Origin: Vagococcus entomophilus
Lineage (GTDB): Bacteria; Bacillota; Bacilli; Lactobacillales; Vagococcaceae
Reading direction: 5' to 3'
Assembly: GCF_003987595.1 (NCBI RefSeq)
Contig: NZ_NGJZ01000001.1
Span: 372,001 to 436,000 of the forward strand
Length of the DNA: 64,000 nucleotides
Positions 37,032 to 46,782 of this stretch are shown piece after piece; within the stretch, counting starts at the first letter, position 1; every line of letters starts with the position of its first letter. The translations under genes were made by a program, and so were the position numbers. The notes beneath the pieces were generated by a model. The model was not told the DNA's origin and made no database searches. It worked only from the letters and a program-made list of their open reading frames with translations.

Positions 37032-37898
37032 ATGAGAATACGTGTACCAGCGACGAGCGCTAATTTAGGACCAGGATTTGATTCCTGTGGAATCGCAGTA
37101 GCTATGTATTTATATTTAGATGTTTTACTAGACAAAAAATGCGACGAATGGTTCATTGAGCATGAGTTGACAGGAGAAATTCCTCATGATGAAACGAATT
37201 TAATCATTCAAACTGCATTGCGACTTGTGCCAGAATTAGAACCAAGAAAGCTAATCATGACGACAACGATTCCTACTGCTCGCGGGCTAGGAAGCAGCTC
37301 TACAGCTATTGTGGCAGGGATTGAGTTGGCCAATCGACTTGGACAGTTAAATTTGAGTATGGAAGAAAAAATCAATATTGCAACTGAAATAGAAGGTCAT
37401 CCTGATAATGTCGCACCAGCAATTTGTGGGGACTTTGTCGTAGCGTCTTACGATCAAGAGGTTGATTTTGTTAAATATCATTTTCCTTCCTGCGATTTGA
37501 TTGCATTTATTCCAAACGATGAGTTGCTTACTTCTACAAGTAGGGGTGTTTTACCAAATATTCTAGAGTATAAAGAAGCGGTTAAAGCAAGCAGCATTAG
37601 TAACGTTATGCTTGCAGCGATTATGACGCATAATTTAGAATTAGCAGGAAAGATGATGCAAAAAGATTTATGGCATGAAAAATATCGAGCACCTCTGATT
37701 CCACAGCTCAAAGAAATCAGGCAAATGGCAGAAGAGGTTGGGCTGTATGGCTGTGTGTTGAGTGGAGCGGGACCCACAATTCTAATGTTTTCACCTAATG
37801 AAAAAACAGATTTAATGGTAGCAAGATTGAGAAAAGCCTCAATATCAGGAACGGTCGAGGTATTAGCCATTGACCGCGAGGGGTTGCAAGTTTTTTGA
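37032..37898 (+). CDS. thrB: Homoserine kinase
   Basis: 288 aa GHMP kinase that phosphorylates homoserine. Substrate loop PATSANLGPGFDSCG, ATP loop PTARGLGSSSTA, C-terminal LSGAGPTILMF. The start is the ATG at 37032 with TGGAGTGA; an in-frame GTG at 37023 is part of the RBS. Operon with hom. Threonine synthase must be elsewhere. Confidence 0.96.
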   Translation: MRIRVPATSANLGPGFDSCGIAVAMYLYLDVLLDKKCDEWFIEHELTGEIPHDETNLIIQTALRLVPELEPRKLIMTTTIPTARGLGSSSTAIVAGIELANRLGQLNLSMEEKINIATEIEGHPDNVAPAICGDFVVASYDQEVDFVKYHFPSCDLIAFIPNDELLTSTSRGVLPNILEYKEAVKASSISNVMLAAIMTHNLELAGKMMQKDLWHEKYRAPLIPQLKEIRQMAEEVGLYGCVLSGAGPTILMFSPNEKTDLMVARLRKASISGTVEVLAIDREGLQVF

Positions 37899-38018
37899 TA
37901 GCAAAAATGCTCAAATGAATTTGATCCAGATAGGCTGACTATCTTTTGTCTCTAATGACCCTTGCTTGCTTTATTTTTATTTTATTATTATACTTAATAA
38001 CGATATAAATGGAGGGAG

Positions 38019-38453
38019 ATGAGAACTTCTATGGGGGCACACGTAGCAGCAGCTATTGATAAAATGAAAAAAAATGGCTACAAACATACTAAGAAAAGAG
38101 AAGAACTGCTAACTTTTTTTGCAAGAAAAAATCGCTATGTATCTGCAAAAGATGCGTATGATTTCATGGCGAAAAACTATCCAGGAATCAGTTTTGACAC
38201 GATTTATCGTAATTTACACGATTTTGTTGCACTGGATATATTAGAATCAACGGATTTAAACGGAGAAAAAAAGTTTAGATTTCACTGTTGTCACGGAGAA
38301 ATTGGACATCATCACCATTTTATTTGTACAGTGTGTGGAGCGACACGCGAAATACACATGTGTCCGATGGATTTTTTTGAAGAACAACTGGCTGACTGTG
38401 AAATCGAAGGGCATCGGTTTGAAATATATGGAAAATGCGAAAATTGTCATTAA
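38019..38453 (+). CDS. zur: Fur-family zinc uptake repressor Zur
   Basis: 144 aa (140 if the ATG at 38031 is used; GGAGGGAG sits very close to the first ATG). It has an N-terminal winged helix (NGYKHTKKREELL, SFDTIYRNLHDF), then the histidine cluster GHHHHFIC and two C-x-x-C pairs (CTVCG, CENC) for structural zinc. The run CPMD ... GHRFEIYGKC is much closer to Bacillus Zur than to Fur or PerR. It represses zinc importers when zinc is plentiful. No importer gene lies here. Confidence 0.85.
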   Translation: MRTSMGAHVAAAIDKMKKNGYKHTKKREELLTFFARKNRYVSAKDAYDFMAKNYPGISFDTIYRNLHDFVALDILESTDLNGEKKFRFHCCHGEIGHHHHFICTVCGATREIHMCPMDFFEEQLADCEIEGHRFEIYGKCENCH

Positions 38454-38498
38454 AAATCTCATTTTTTAAATAAAATTAAATCATCTCTCCGAGAGTAG

Positions 38499-38527
38499 TT
38501 GACGAATAGCATTCCTTTCGCTATAAT
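38499..38527 (+). promoter_or_regulatory. Strong promoter of rpsU
   Basis: TTGACG (38499-38504), 17-base spacer, TATAAT (38522-38527). It gives a leader of about 70 nt. Confidence 0.88.
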
Positions 38528-38606
38528 TGGGTCATGGACAGTTTTTTGTTATTTATTAAATAGCGTAAAAACGGTTACTTTTAAAGCTCGGAGGGAGGGA
38601 ATTTGT

Positions 38607-38783
38607 ATGTCAAAAACTGTCGTTCGTAAAAACGAATCTCTTGATGATGCTCTTCGTCGCTTCAAACGTTCCGTTTCAAAAACTGGTACTTTGCAAGAAT
38701 ACCGCAAACGTGAATTCTATGAAAAGCCAAGTGTGAAGCGTAAGAAAAAATCTGAAGCTGCAAGAAAACGTAAGAAATTCTAG
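38607..38783 (+). CDS. rpsU: Ribosomal protein bS21
   Basis: 58 aa, small-subunit protein near the mRNA exit. [21 protein letters not shown] and the basic C terminus are unmistakable. RBS GGAGGGAGG. A frame open for 36 more codons upstream begins inside the promoter and is not coding. Followed closely by yqeY. Confidence 0.98.
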   Translation: MSKTVVRKNESLDDALRRFKRSVSKTGTLQEYRKREFYEKPSVKRKKKSEAARKRKKF

Positions 38784-38806
38784 TTTCATTGAATGGAGCG
38801 GAAAAA

Positions 38807-39250
38807 ATGTCACTTTTGACGTGGTTAAATGAAGACATGAAAACTGCGATGAAAGCAAGAGATAAAGAAAAACTTACTGTGATTCGAATGTTGAAGTCTT
38901 CTATTCAAAATGAACAAATAAAACTTGGAAAAGAATTAAATGATGAAGAAGAGTTGACTGTTCTTTCAAGAGAAATGAAACAGAGAAAAGATTCTTTGAC
39001 AGAGTTTGAAAAAGCAAATCGTGAAGATTTGGTTGAAAAAGTAAAAGCGGAAATTGCAATTGTCGAAAAGTATATGCCAGAACAACTTACTCAGGAAGAA
39101 TTAACTGCTATTATTACCGATGCGATTCAACAAACTGGTGCAACATCGATGAAAGAATTCGGGAAAATAATGGGAGCAGTTATGCCTAAAGTAAAAGGAA
39201 AGGCTGACGGAAGCCAAGTCAACATGATTGCTAAACAATTACTAAAATAA
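38807..39250 (+). CDS. yqeY: GatB/YqeY domain protein
   Basis: 147 aa. The sequence [37 protein letters not shown] ... [11 protein letters not shown] ... [17 protein letters not shown] is the YqeY family, related to the tail domain of the amidotransferase subunit GatB; it may act on tRNA, but its function is unproven. The ATG at 38807 has GGAGCGG upstream. The rpsU-yqeY pair is conserved. Confidence 0.95.
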   Translation: MSLLTWLNEDMKTAMKARDKEKLTVIRMLKSSIQNEQIKLGKELNDEEELTVLSREMKQRKDSLTEFEKANREDLVEKVKAEIAIVEKYMPEQLTQEELTAIITDAIQQTGATSMKEFGKIMGAVMPKVKGKADGSQVNMIAKQLLK

Positions 39251-39258
39251 TTGCATAA

Positions 39259-39350
39259 ATTGGGAATGATGTTCTCCCTTGGTTGAATAGACCTAAATCG
39301 CAAAATTGCTAATGACGTCTGTAACTCTATTTGAGTTGCAGACTTTTTTT
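39259..39350 (+). ncRNA. Predicted fluoride riboswitch (crcB motif) with terminator
   Basis: GGGA-AUGAUGUUC-UCCC (39262-39278) forms the first stem-loop. Then AAAUC, the hairpin GCAA-AA-UUGC (39300-39309) and UAAUGACGUCU (39310-39320) follow in the order of the crcB motif (stem, AAA, stem, UGAUGRC-CU). GAUGUU in the first loop can pair with GACGUC to give the pseudoknot. GACGUC overlaps the terminator arm GTCTGTAACTC (39317-39327, paired with 39333-39343, then seven T). An extra small hairpin (GGUU..GACC) sits in the linker. The downstream gene is a CLC-F type exporter, the expected target. Confidence 0.82.
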
Positions 39351-39376
39351 GTTTCCATTTAGAGAAGGTGTGCGTC

Positions 39377-40591
39377 ATGAAAAAAGTTGTTGAAAAAAGT
39401 TATTTACTTCTAATAAGTTTAGGAATCGGGTGTCTAGTAGGAGCGACTGACAGCTTGTTTGGTCAAGTTTTGCTAGCTGTATCAAACTTTAGAGAGCAAC
39501 ATTATATTGAGCTATTGCCTTTCTTATCAATAGCAGGTTGTCTTATAATATTTCTTTATAAAAAATGGGGAAGCGGTACAGAAAAAGGGATGGGACTTGT
39601 TTTCGAAGTAGGAAATACTCCGAAACAAAAAGTGCCAAAACGTTTGCTTCCACTAGTAATGGTGAGTACGTGGATAACCCATCTTTTTGGAGGAAGTGCA
39701 GGTAGAGAAGGGGTAGCTGTTCAAATCGGTGCTAGTCTAGCGGGTATGCTTCAAAGAGGCTTGAAATTTTCTTCTCAAAAGCGGTTGTTCTTAATGGTTG
39801 GAATGGCCGCGGGTTTTTCAGGATTGTTCCAAACACCAATTGCTGCCAGTTTTTTTGCCGTTGAAGTGTTAGTCATTGGAAAGGTAGAATACAAAGTACT
39901 TCCCTATGCAGTCGTTGCAGCTTATAGCGCAAGTACTACATCAAGTTGGTTAGGACTTGAAAAATTTACATTTCCCTTGAAACAAGAATTAACATTTACT
40001 CCTGAAGTTTTCCTGAAGCTTTTCATTGCGGGGAGCCTGTTTGGATTAGTTGGGTGGGGATTTGCCTGGCTATTGAAAAAAACAAAAAAAATTGCATCAT
40101 TAAAATTAAGTAATCCTTACTGCCGGGTAGTGCTACTCGGATTAGTCTTGAGTTTGCTATTTTTATTTTTCCAACCTGATCGCTATGCAGGACTAGGAAC
40201 AAATTTGATTGCGGCTAGTTTTTCAGGCGCAAAGATCATGACGTATGATTGGATCAGTAAGCTACTGTTGACGGTTCTTACATTAGCTGCTGGTTTCCAA
40301 GGTGGAGAAGTCACTCCTTTATTTGCAATTGGTACAACGCTTGGTGTCGTGCTAGCACAGGTACTGGGGTTACCTGTATTGGCTATTGCTGCATGTGGTT
40401 ATATCTGTGTGTTTTCAGCAGCAACAAAGACACTATTTGCGCCTATTTTTATTGGAGCAGAGGTTTTTGGTTACACTCACTTGGTTTATTTTGTTCCGAT
40501 GGTCGTTATTGCCTATGGATTCAGTGGAAAACAATCCATCTATAATGGACAAAAACTAGTTTGCGAAGAAAGACAAGAAGCAGAGCGATGA
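39377..40591 (+). CDS. CLC-F type fluoride/proton antiporter
   Basis: 404 aa, about 10 or more membrane helices, CLC fold. The gating motif GGSAGREGVAVQIG carries the proton-glutamate Glu111. At the anion site, where chloride transporters have GSGIP, this protein reads GMGLV (Met72 for Ser), the substitution that marks the fluoride-selective CLC-F clade. The late GGEVTPLFAIG replaces GxFxP. It would expel cytoplasmic fluoride using the proton gradient. The ATG at 39377 follows AAGGTG; a GTG 9 bases earlier is less likely. The predicted fluoride riboswitch lies directly upstream. Confidence 0.85.
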   Translation: MKKVVEKSYLLLISLGIGCLVGATDSLFGQVLLAVSNFREQHYIELLPFLSIAGCLIIFLYKKWGSGTEKGMGLVFEVGNTPKQKVPKRLLPLVMVSTWITHLFGGSAGREGVAVQIGASLAGMLQRGLKFSSQKRLFLMVGMAAGFSGLFQTPIAASFFAVEVLVIGKVEYKVLPYAVVAAYSASTTSSWLGLEKFTFPLKQELTFTPEVFLKLFIAGSLFGLVGWGFAWLLKKTKKIASLKLSNPYCRVVLLGLVLSLLFLFFQPDRYAGLGTNLIAASFSGAKIMTYDWISKLLLTVLTLAAGFQGGEVTPLFAIGTTLGVVLAQVLGLPVLAIAACGYICVFSAATKTLFAPIFIGAEVFGYTHLVYFVPMVVIAYGFSGKQSIYNGQKLVCEERQEAER

Positions 40592-40618
40592 ATTGTCGTT
40601 TTAATTTATGCTTTTCTT

Positions 40619-40645
40619 TTGTCAAATTAAAAAGTGTGGTATCAT
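40619..40645 (+). promoter_or_regulatory. Promoter of the phoH operon
   Basis: TTGTCA (40619-40624), 15-base spacer ending in TGG, TATCAT (40640-40645): an extended -10. It overlaps the upstream end of the longest open frame, which supports the later phoH start. Confidence 0.6.
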
Positions 40646-40684
40646 TTGGTAGATAGAATTAATGAAAAAGGAGTTGTTCACTTT

Positions 40685-41647
40685 TTGTCTGAACAAGAAT
40701 TAGCAACCTTAGAAATTAGACTCGAAAATCAAGAAGAGGCTAACCAACTATTAGGAACTCATGATAAACATTTGAAAATAATAGAAGAAAATACTGGTGT
40801 CACGCTCAACAGTAGAGGAGAGTTTATACAAGTAGTGGGTGATGAGCCTACTGTACACCAAGTGTATCTCGTCTTACAAAAACTCCAAACTCTAGTTTTG
40901 AGAGGAATCCAAATCAAATCACCAGATGTTATCACTGCCTTAACCATGATGAAAAATGGCACACTGGATGACTTTTTAGCACTATACGAAGAGCAAATTT
41001 TAAAAGATCGTAGCGGCAAGTCGATTCGGGTTAAAAATAAAGGGCAAAAAAAATATGTGGATGCTGTTCGGAAATATGATGTTATTTTTGGGATTGGTCC
41101 GGCCGGTACTGGGAAAACCTTTTTAGCTGTTGTTATGGCTATCGCTGCTTTAAAGCGTGGGGAAGTAGAAAAAATTATTTTAACAAGACCTGCTGTAGAA
41201 GCAGGAGAAAATCTGGGCTTTTTACCAGGAGATTTAAAGGAAAAAGTAGACCCATACTTACGGCCTGTTTATGATGCTTTATATGCTGTATTTGGTGTTG
41301 AGCATACCAATCGTTTAATGGACCGTGGAATTATTGAAATCGCCCCTTTGGCATATATGAGAGGACGAACTCTTGAAAATGCATTTGTTATTTTAGATGA
41401 AGCTCAAAATACAACGGTGGCACAAATGAAAATGTTTTTGACCCGTTTAGGATATCAATCTAAAATGATTGTGAATGGAGATAAAACACAGATTGACTTA
41501 CCCAAAGGAGTCAAAAGTGGACTTGTGGATGCTGAACAAAAACTGAGCAATATCAAAAAAATTGCTTTTGCTACGTTTGATGCAAGTGATGTAGTTAGAC
41601 ATCCAGTTGTTGCTGAAATCATTGCAGCTTACGATCAGGAATCTTAG
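40685..41647 (+). CDS. phoH: PhoH-like ATPase
   Basis: 320 aa from a TTG at 40685 (MSEQELATLEIRL), with AGGAG about 12 bases upstream; 17 more codons are open upstream but lie in the promoter. P-loop GPAGTGKTFLA at about 138-148, Walker B VILDEAQNTT, and NGDKTQIDLP are the PhoH signature. The family is an RNA-linked ATPase/helicase-like group and is regularly found next to ybeY, pointing to rRNA maturation. Confidence 0.92.
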   Translation: MSEQELATLEIRLENQEEANQLLGTHDKHLKIIEENTGVTLNSRGEFIQVVGDEPTVHQVYLVLQKLQTLVLRGIQIKSPDVITALTMMKNGTLDDFLALYEEQILKDRSGKSIRVKNKGQKKYVDAVRKYDVIFGIGPAGTGKTFLAVVMAIAALKRGEVEKIILTRPAVEAGENLGFLPGDLKEKVDPYLRPVYDALYAVFGVEHTNRLMDRGIIEIAPLAYMRGRTLENAFVILDEAQNTTVAQMKMFLTRLGYQSKMIVNGDKTQIDLPKGVKSGLVDAEQKLSNIKKIAFATFDASDVVRHPVVAEIIAAYDQES

Positions 41648-41682
41648 TGTATTTTTGTAACAAAAATGAAGGAGAAAAACTC

Positions 41683-43878
41683 ATGAAACTTGACAGAAGT
41701 ATTGTTCAAAAACATCTTGGGAAAAAGTTTGTGATTGCAGTGTTGGCTATTTTTTCTTTAGTCCTTTTTGCCATTATGTATCATAATGTTCATCAAAAAC
41801 ATGTCAACTTAAAAGAAGGACAATTAGCTGAAGAAACAATCCGTGCGAATAAAACAATAGAAAACAAATACGAAACAGAGGAAAAACGGAAACTTGCTGC
41901 GGAGGCAGTGACTCCAGAGTATAGTTATGATTCTGATAAAAGTAGCCAACAGATAGCGTTGATTGAGCAACTTTTTGATATGGTTCAGTCTGTTTCAAAT
42001 GCAGCGGATAAATCCTATCAAGAAAAATTAAAGGATACCAAAAGAACTTCAGAGCCACAAGCAGCTACTGCAGAAGATAAAATTGCCACATTAAAAGGGA
42101 AATTTGAAAAATTAGATCAAGATAGTATTAGTTTTTACCAAAATTTTTCAACAGGATTTTATGAAAGTTTATTCACTTTATCGACAACTGACCTAAAGAC
42201 AGTTGAAGAAAGAAGTGTTGCTTTAATTGAAACACATATGAAAAATCATATTCGTAATAACACATTAAAGAAAGAAAAAGAGTCGGCCGTAAGAGAAATC
42301 GATGAGATGAATATTGGCGCTTCTTTGAAAGAAATTGTCCGAAATATTACGGATACATCTATTGTTGTAAATGAAGTAGCCAATCAGAAAAAAACAGATG
42401 AGCTGAAAAAAAATGCACGCAACAACGTGAACCCCGTGATGATTTATCAAGGAGAAATTGTTGTACGCGAAGGGGTACAGCTTGATTCAAAAGCCATGCA
42501 GAAGTTAGAACTATTGGGTATGACTTCTAGAGAAGTTTCGTTTTTCCCAGTTGTGGCACTTGCATGTGCAATCTTAATGCAGTTAGGAATGTTTGTGTAT
42601 GTTCTGGCACAAGCGAATGAATGGAAGTCCAGAGTCCGTTGTGTAAGTTTTTATGCAACGACAATGTTGGTTAGTATTTTGATTATGGAGTTTTTGCAAT
42701 ACTTCCAAACAGATTCCATTACATATCTGGCTTTGCTATTTCCAGCCGCTTTTTGCCCACTGGTTTTGAGTATTTTTATCAATCGGATTACAGGGATCAT
42801 GGCGGCTATCTTCCAAGTTGTTTTTGCACTATTTATTTACTATGATTTGATTGGCACAAGCACGTTATTAATGATTGTGTTTTCATACTTGTTCACAGGA
42901 GTTGTCGCAACAGTCATGAAGCGAGAACGAATTGGTAGTCAACTAGGGGTAGCACTTGCTTGGTTAGTCGGTTTTCCAATTGCGTTTGTTGTTATTTTAT
43001 CTATTTATCAAGGGTTTCAGATAACCGATGCCCAGTTCTGGTCAACGCTTGTATGCGCATTAGTTGGAGAGATTCTAACATTCTTACTTTCTATTGGATT
43101 ACATCCATATATAGAATTAGTATTAAATGATGATAGTATTATGGTTCTAAATGAATTGAGTAATCCTAACCAGCCACTATTAAAACGTTTATTAGAAGAA
43201 GCTCCGGGTACGTATCACCACAGTATGATGGTGGCAAGCCTTAGTGCAAATGCGGTGGCAGAAATTGGGGGCAGATCACTCCTAACTCGAGTAGCTTGTT
43301 ATTATCATGACATTGGGAAAATTAAACATGCCAATTTCTTTGTAGAAAATTTGCCAGCTGGAGCGGAAAATCCTCATAATTTCTTATTGCCAGAAGATAG
43401 TAAAGAGATTATTTTTGGACATGTAACAGAGGGAGCAAAAATTTTAGAAAAAGAAAAAATGCCTCAAATGGTGATTGATGTTTGTCGTCAGCATCATGGT
43501 AAAACTTTGATGAAATATTTTTTCGTAAAAGCTCAAGAAAGAGATCCAGAAGTCAAAGAGGAAGATTTTCGTTATCCTGGGCCAAAACCACAGACTCGTG
43601 AAGCAGGCGTGATAAACATAGCAGATAGTGCTGAAGCGGCAGTTAGAGCAATGGATCATCCAACAAACGAAAAAATCAAAGTCTTTGTTCATAATTTAGT
43701 GCAGACAAGAATTGAAGATGGACAGTTGGACGAGTCAGGACTGACTTTGAATGAAATTCGTATTATTGAAAAGTCGATAGTTAATGGCTTATGTAGTACA
43801 TTCCACTCGCGAATCAAATATCCTAAAATGAAGTCCGAGGCTGAAAAAATGAAAGAAGAACAAGAGAAAAGAGGGTAA
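41683..43878 (+). CDS. pgpH: Cyclic-di-AMP phosphodiesterase, 7TM-HD type (PgpH)
   Basis: 731 aa. One N-terminal membrane helix (about 13-35), a large extracellular 7TM-HDED domain (about 40-290), seven membrane helices (about 295-490), and a cytoplasmic HD domain with [25 protein letters not shown] and RQHHGKT. PgpH hydrolyses c-di-AMP to pApA and sets turgor and potassium/osmolyte balance. The ATG at 41683 follows GAAGGAG; the longer frame is not used. It lies between phoH and ybeY, as in Listeria. Confidence 0.95.
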   Translation: MKLDRSIVQKHLGKKFVIAVLAIFSLVLFAIMYHNVHQKHVNLKEGQLAEETIRANKTIENKYETEEKRKLAAEAVTPEYSYDSDKSSQQIALIEQLFDMVQSVSNAADKSYQEKLKDTKRTSEPQAATAEDKIATLKGKFEKLDQDSISFYQNFSTGFYESLFTLSTTDLKTVEERSVALIETHMKNHIRNNTLKKEKESAVREIDEMNIGASLKEIVRNITDTSIVVNEVANQKKTDELKKNARNNVNPVMIYQGEIVVREGVQLDSKAMQKLELLGMTSREVSFFPVVALACAILMQLGMFVYVLAQANEWKSRVRCVSFYATTMLVSILIMEFLQYFQTDSITYLALLFPAAFCPLVLSIFINRITGIMAAIFQVVFALFIYYDLIGTSTLLMIVFSYLFTGVVATVMKRERIGSQLGVALAWLVGFPIAFVVILSIYQGFQITDAQFWSTLVCALVGEILTFLLSIGLHPYIELVLNDDSIMVLNELSNPNQPLLKRLLEEAPGTYHHSMMVASLSANAVAEIGGRSLLTRVACYYHDIGKIKHANFFVENLPAGAENPHNFLLPEDSKEIIFGHVTEGAKILEKEKMPQMVIDVCRQHHGKTLMKYFFVKAQERDPEVKEEDFRYPGPKPQTREAGVINIADSAEAAVRAMDHPTNEKIKVFVHNLVQTRIEDGQLDESGLTLNEIRIIEKSIVNGLCSTFHSRIKYPKMKSEAEKMKEEQEKRG

Positions 43879-43880
43879 TT

Positions 43881-44354
43881 ATGGATATTCAGCTAGTTGA
43901 TGAAACGGAGAAATTGGTTGGAAAACAAATAGAAGACATCGAAAATATTTTAGAATTTTCTGCCTCCTATTTGTCTTTACCAAAGAATACAGAGATGTCT
44001 GTAACTTTTATGGATAATCAAAAAATTCAAGAAATAAATCGAAAATATCGTGATAAGGATGCACCAACAGATGTAATTAGTTTTGCACTAGAGGAAACTG
44101 GCGAAGGAGAATTACCCGTTTTCTTTGATGAAGAGATGGAGATTCCAAGAAATCTAGGGGACATCATGATTTCGATTGAACGTGCACAAGAGCAAGCTGA
44201 GGAATACGGACATTCTTTTGAAAGAGAATTAGGTTTTTTAGCAATTCATGGCTTTCTACATATTAACGGTTATGATCACATGACGGAAGAAGAAGAAACA
44301 GTCATGTTTTCCTTACAAAGAAAGATTTTGGATGCCTATGGACTCAAAAGATAA
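43881..44354 (+). CDS. ybeY: Endoribonuclease YbeY (rRNA maturation factor)
   Basis: 157 aa. The zinc site [11 protein letters not shown] is at about 122-132 and the family motif [13 protein letters not shown] at about 60-72. It takes part in 16S rRNA 3'-end processing and ribosome quality control. It starts 2 bases after pgpH and overlaps the dgkA start. Confidence 0.97.
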   Translation: MDIQLVDETEKLVGKQIEDIENILEFSASYLSLPKNTEMSVTFMDNQKIQEINRKYRDKDAPTDVISFALEETGEGELPVFFDEEMEIPRNLGDIMISIERAQEQAEEYGHSFERELGFLAIHGFLHINGYDHMTEEEETVMFSLQRKILDAYGLKR

Positions 44355-44736
44355 ACAAAAACAAATCAGTAAAAACAAAACTTTTGGACAGTCATTTCGT
44401 TTTGCGATGACAGGAATAAAGACAGCTTATATAGAAGAAAAGAATATGAAAAAGCATGGAATTTTTGGAATGTTAGCTATTCTATTAGGTTTTATTCTTC
44501 AAATTACAATCAGTGAATGGCTATGGATATTATTTTGTATTTTCTTTGTCATTACATTAGAGATTGTGAATACTTCTTTTGAAAACATCGTAGATTTAGT
44601 GACAGAAAATCAATTTCATCCAATTGCTAAAAAAGTAAAAGATATGGCGGCTGGAGCAGTTTTAACGGCCTCAGTATTTTCTTGTGTCGTTGCTAGTATA
44701 ATATTTATCCCTAAAATTTTACCAATAATAAAATAG
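44338..44736 (+). CDS. dgkA: Undecaprenol/diacylglycerol kinase (DgkA family)
   Basis: 132 aa with three membrane helices. [35 protein letters not shown] and [11 protein letters not shown] are the DgkA signature. In Gram-positives it phosphorylates undecaprenol, recycling the lipid carrier of wall synthesis. Two starts are possible (44332 or 44338); either overlaps ybeY by about 20 bases, so translation is coupled. Confidence 0.94.
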   Translation: MDSKDKQKQISKNKTFGQSFRFAMTGIKTAYIEEKNMKKHGIFGMLAILLGFILQITISEWLWILFCIFFVITLEIVNTSFENIVDLVTENQFHPIAKKVKDMAAGAVLTASVFSCVVASIIFIPKILPIIK

Positions 44737-44764
44737 GATTATAAAAAGTAAGTGAGGAAAAAAT

Positions 44765-45664
44765 ATGACAGAACATAAATCAGGATTTGTCGCAATAATT
44801 GGGCGACCAAATGTTGGGAAATCCACTTTGTTAAACCGTATCGTTCGACAAAAGATTGCTATTATGAGCGATAAAGCTCAAACAACAAGAAATAAAATTC
44901 AAGGAATCTATACCACACCAGAGGCACAAATTATTTTTATTGATACACCAGGAATTCACAAGCCTAAACATCGCTTAGGGGATTATATGGTCGAAACTGC
45001 CTATAGTGCGCTAAAAGAAGTCGATGCTGTTTTATTCCTTGTAAGTGCGGATCAAGCACGTGGCAGAGGGGACGACTTCATTATGGAGCGACTAAAGTCT
45101 AGCCAAGCACCGGTCTATTTAGTAGTGAACAAGATTGATACCATCCATCCTGATGAGCTCCTTCCACTGATTGAGGACTACAGTAATCAGATGGATTTCA
45201 AAGAAGTTGTGCCGATTTCTGCAACTGAGGGAAACAATGTAGAGCATTTACTGGATATGTTAGTCAGTCGTTTGCCAGAAGGTCCCCAATATTATCCAGA
45301 AGATCAAGTAACCGATCATCCGGAATATTTTATTGTTTCAGAATTAATTCGTGAAAAAGTTTTATTACTTACTCGGGAAGAAGTGCCTCATTCGGTTGCT
45401 GTAACAGTAGAGAGTATGAAAAAAGATGAGTATGAAAAAATTCATGTACAAGCAACAATCATTGTAGAGCGTGACAGTCAAAAAGGCATTATCATTGGAA
45501 AAGGTGGTAAGATGCTCAAAGATGTCGGGATAAAGGCACGCAAAGATATTGAAAATCTTTTAGGGAATAAAGTTTATTTGGAGCTATGGGTTAAAGTCCA
45601 AAAAAATTGGCGCGATAAGCAGACCTTTTTACAAGACTATGGGTATCGTAAAATGGATGATTAA
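44765..45664 (+). CDS. era: GTPase Era
   Basis: 299 aa. G1 GRPNVGKS (13-20), G3 DTPGIHKP, G4 NKID, and a C-terminal KH domain with [13 protein letters not shown] that binds the 3' end of 16S rRNA. It is needed for 30S assembly. RBS GTGAGGAA. In the usual cluster order after ybeY-dgkA; the cdd gene often found between is absent. Confidence 0.98.
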   Translation: MTEHKSGFVAIIGRPNVGKSTLLNRIVRQKIAIMSDKAQTTRNKIQGIYTTPEAQIIFIDTPGIHKPKHRLGDYMVETAYSALKEVDAVLFLVSADQARGRGDDFIMERLKSSQAPVYLVVNKIDTIHPDELLPLIEDYSNQMDFKEVVPISATEGNNVEHLLDMLVSRLPEGPQYYPEDQVTDHPEYFIVSELIREKVLLLTREEVPHSVAVTVESMKKDEYEKIHVQATIIVERDSQKGIIIGKGGKMLKDVGIKARKDIENLLGNKVYLELWVKVQKNWRDKQTFLQDYGYRKMDD

Positions 45665-45728
45665 CATTTGTTAATTATTCATTTTTTGTTTATACTTAAC
45701 CTTGTAAAATAGAGAGGAGCGGCAGTTC

Positions 45729-46505
45729 ATGAGCCATATCAGCGAAACGAAAGGAATTGTTTTGATGGTCAGAAATTATCGTGAAAAAGATAAACTGATT
45801 AAGATATTTACAGAACGTTATGGGAAAATGATGTTTTTTGTTAAAAATGCACATCGACCGAACAATGGTTTAGCGGCTGCCATCCTTCCCTATACTGAAG
45901 CTGAATATATTGCAAGTATCAAAGATGAGGGACTTTCATTTTTGAATAGTAGTAAATCGGTTCATAGTTTTACCCAAATCCAAGGAGACATCTTTATCAG
46001 TGCGTATGCGACATATATTTTGAATTTAGTGGATGCGGCAATTGAAGATCGATATTACGATCCGTTCTTATATAGCTTTACACAACAGGCACTTGTTAGT
46101 TTGAATGAAGGGAAAGATCCTGAAATTATCACCAATATTTTTGAAATTCAAATTATGCAACGTTTTGGTGTAGCGCTCAATTGGGAAAGATGTGCGATTT
46201 GTGGCTGTACTGAAGGGAAGTTTGATTTTTCTAGTAAATATCATGGGGTGATTTGCGAGCAGCATTTTCATATGGATGAGCGCAGACAGCACTGCGATGC
46301 GCGAGCGTTGCATTTTATCCGTTTATTTTCTAATATTTCTTACGATAGAATTCAAGATATCAAGGTAAAAGAGCAAACAAAAGGACAAATTCGTTTGGAG
46401 ATTGACCGCTTATACGAGGAGTTTGTGGGCATTCATTTAAAAAGCAAGTCCTTTATTGACAAAATGAAAAATTGGGAGCAAACATTAAAAATTCCAGATA
46501 GATAG
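45729..46505 (+). CDS. recO: DNA repair protein RecO
   Basis: 258 aa. An N-terminal OB fold (ETKGIVLMVRNYREKDKLIKIFTERYGKM), a helical body, and a zinc-finger-like CAICGC. It loads RecA on SSB-coated DNA with RecR. RBS GAGAGGAG. Last gene before the glyQS T-box. Confidence 0.96.
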   Translation: MSHISETKGIVLMVRNYREKDKLIKIFTERYGKMMFFVKNAHRPNNGLAAAILPYTEAEYIASIKDEGLSFLNSSKSVHSFTQIQGDIFISAYATYILNLVDAAIEDRYYDPFLYSFTQQALVSLNEGKDPEIITNIFEIQIMQRFGVALNWERCAICGCTEGKFDFSSKYHGVICEQHFHMDERRQHCDARALHFIRLFSNISYDRIQDIKVKEQTKGQIRLEIDRLYEEFVGIHLKSKSFIDKMKNWEQTLKIPDR

Positions 46506-46528
46506 CCACTAAAATTGATCATCCAGTA

Positions 46529-46557
46529 TTGACAATTTTTATAATTAAGATTATGAT
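46529..46557 (+). promoter_or_regulatory. Promoter of the glyQS T-box transcript
   Basis: A perfect TTGACA (46529-46534), 17-base spacer, TATGAT (46552-46557). Confidence 0.85.
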
Positions 46558-46564
46558 ATTTTTA

Positions 46565-46763
46565 ACTGAATACCTTGTGATGAAAAAGAGAAGTACATAC
46601 ACGAAACAAGCGATGTTGGGATAGTGTAAGCTAACAGATAGTGTATCGAAAGGCACTTTGGAGCAATTACAGATAGAAAGCTGCCATCTTTTAGGATGGA
46701 AGTAGGGTGGAACCGCGATTATTCGTCCCTATGTTTGCCAGAGCAAACATAGGGACTTTTTTT
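46565..46763 (+). ncRNA. T-box leader (tRNA-Gly sensing) with terminator
   Basis: T-box core AGTAGGGTGGAACCGCG at 46701-46717. The terminator stem GTCCCTATGTTTGC/GCAAACATAGGGAC (46725-46738 with 46743-46756) is followed by seven T. In stem I, GAAA-GGC-A places the Gly codon GGC at 46652-46654. The leader is about 200 nt, compact like other glycine T-boxes. Confidence 0.95.
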
Positions 46764-46782
46764 ATGAAAAAAGGAGACTATT

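Noticed and set aside
38499-38606. 36-codon N-terminal extension of rpsU
   Set aside because: Its TTG start is the -35 box of the rpsU promoter, so the segment is partly not transcribed.
41019-41101. Fusion or frameshift between the N-terminal part and the P-loop of phoH
   Set aside because: The frame is continuous and the length matches the family; there is no evidence of disruption.
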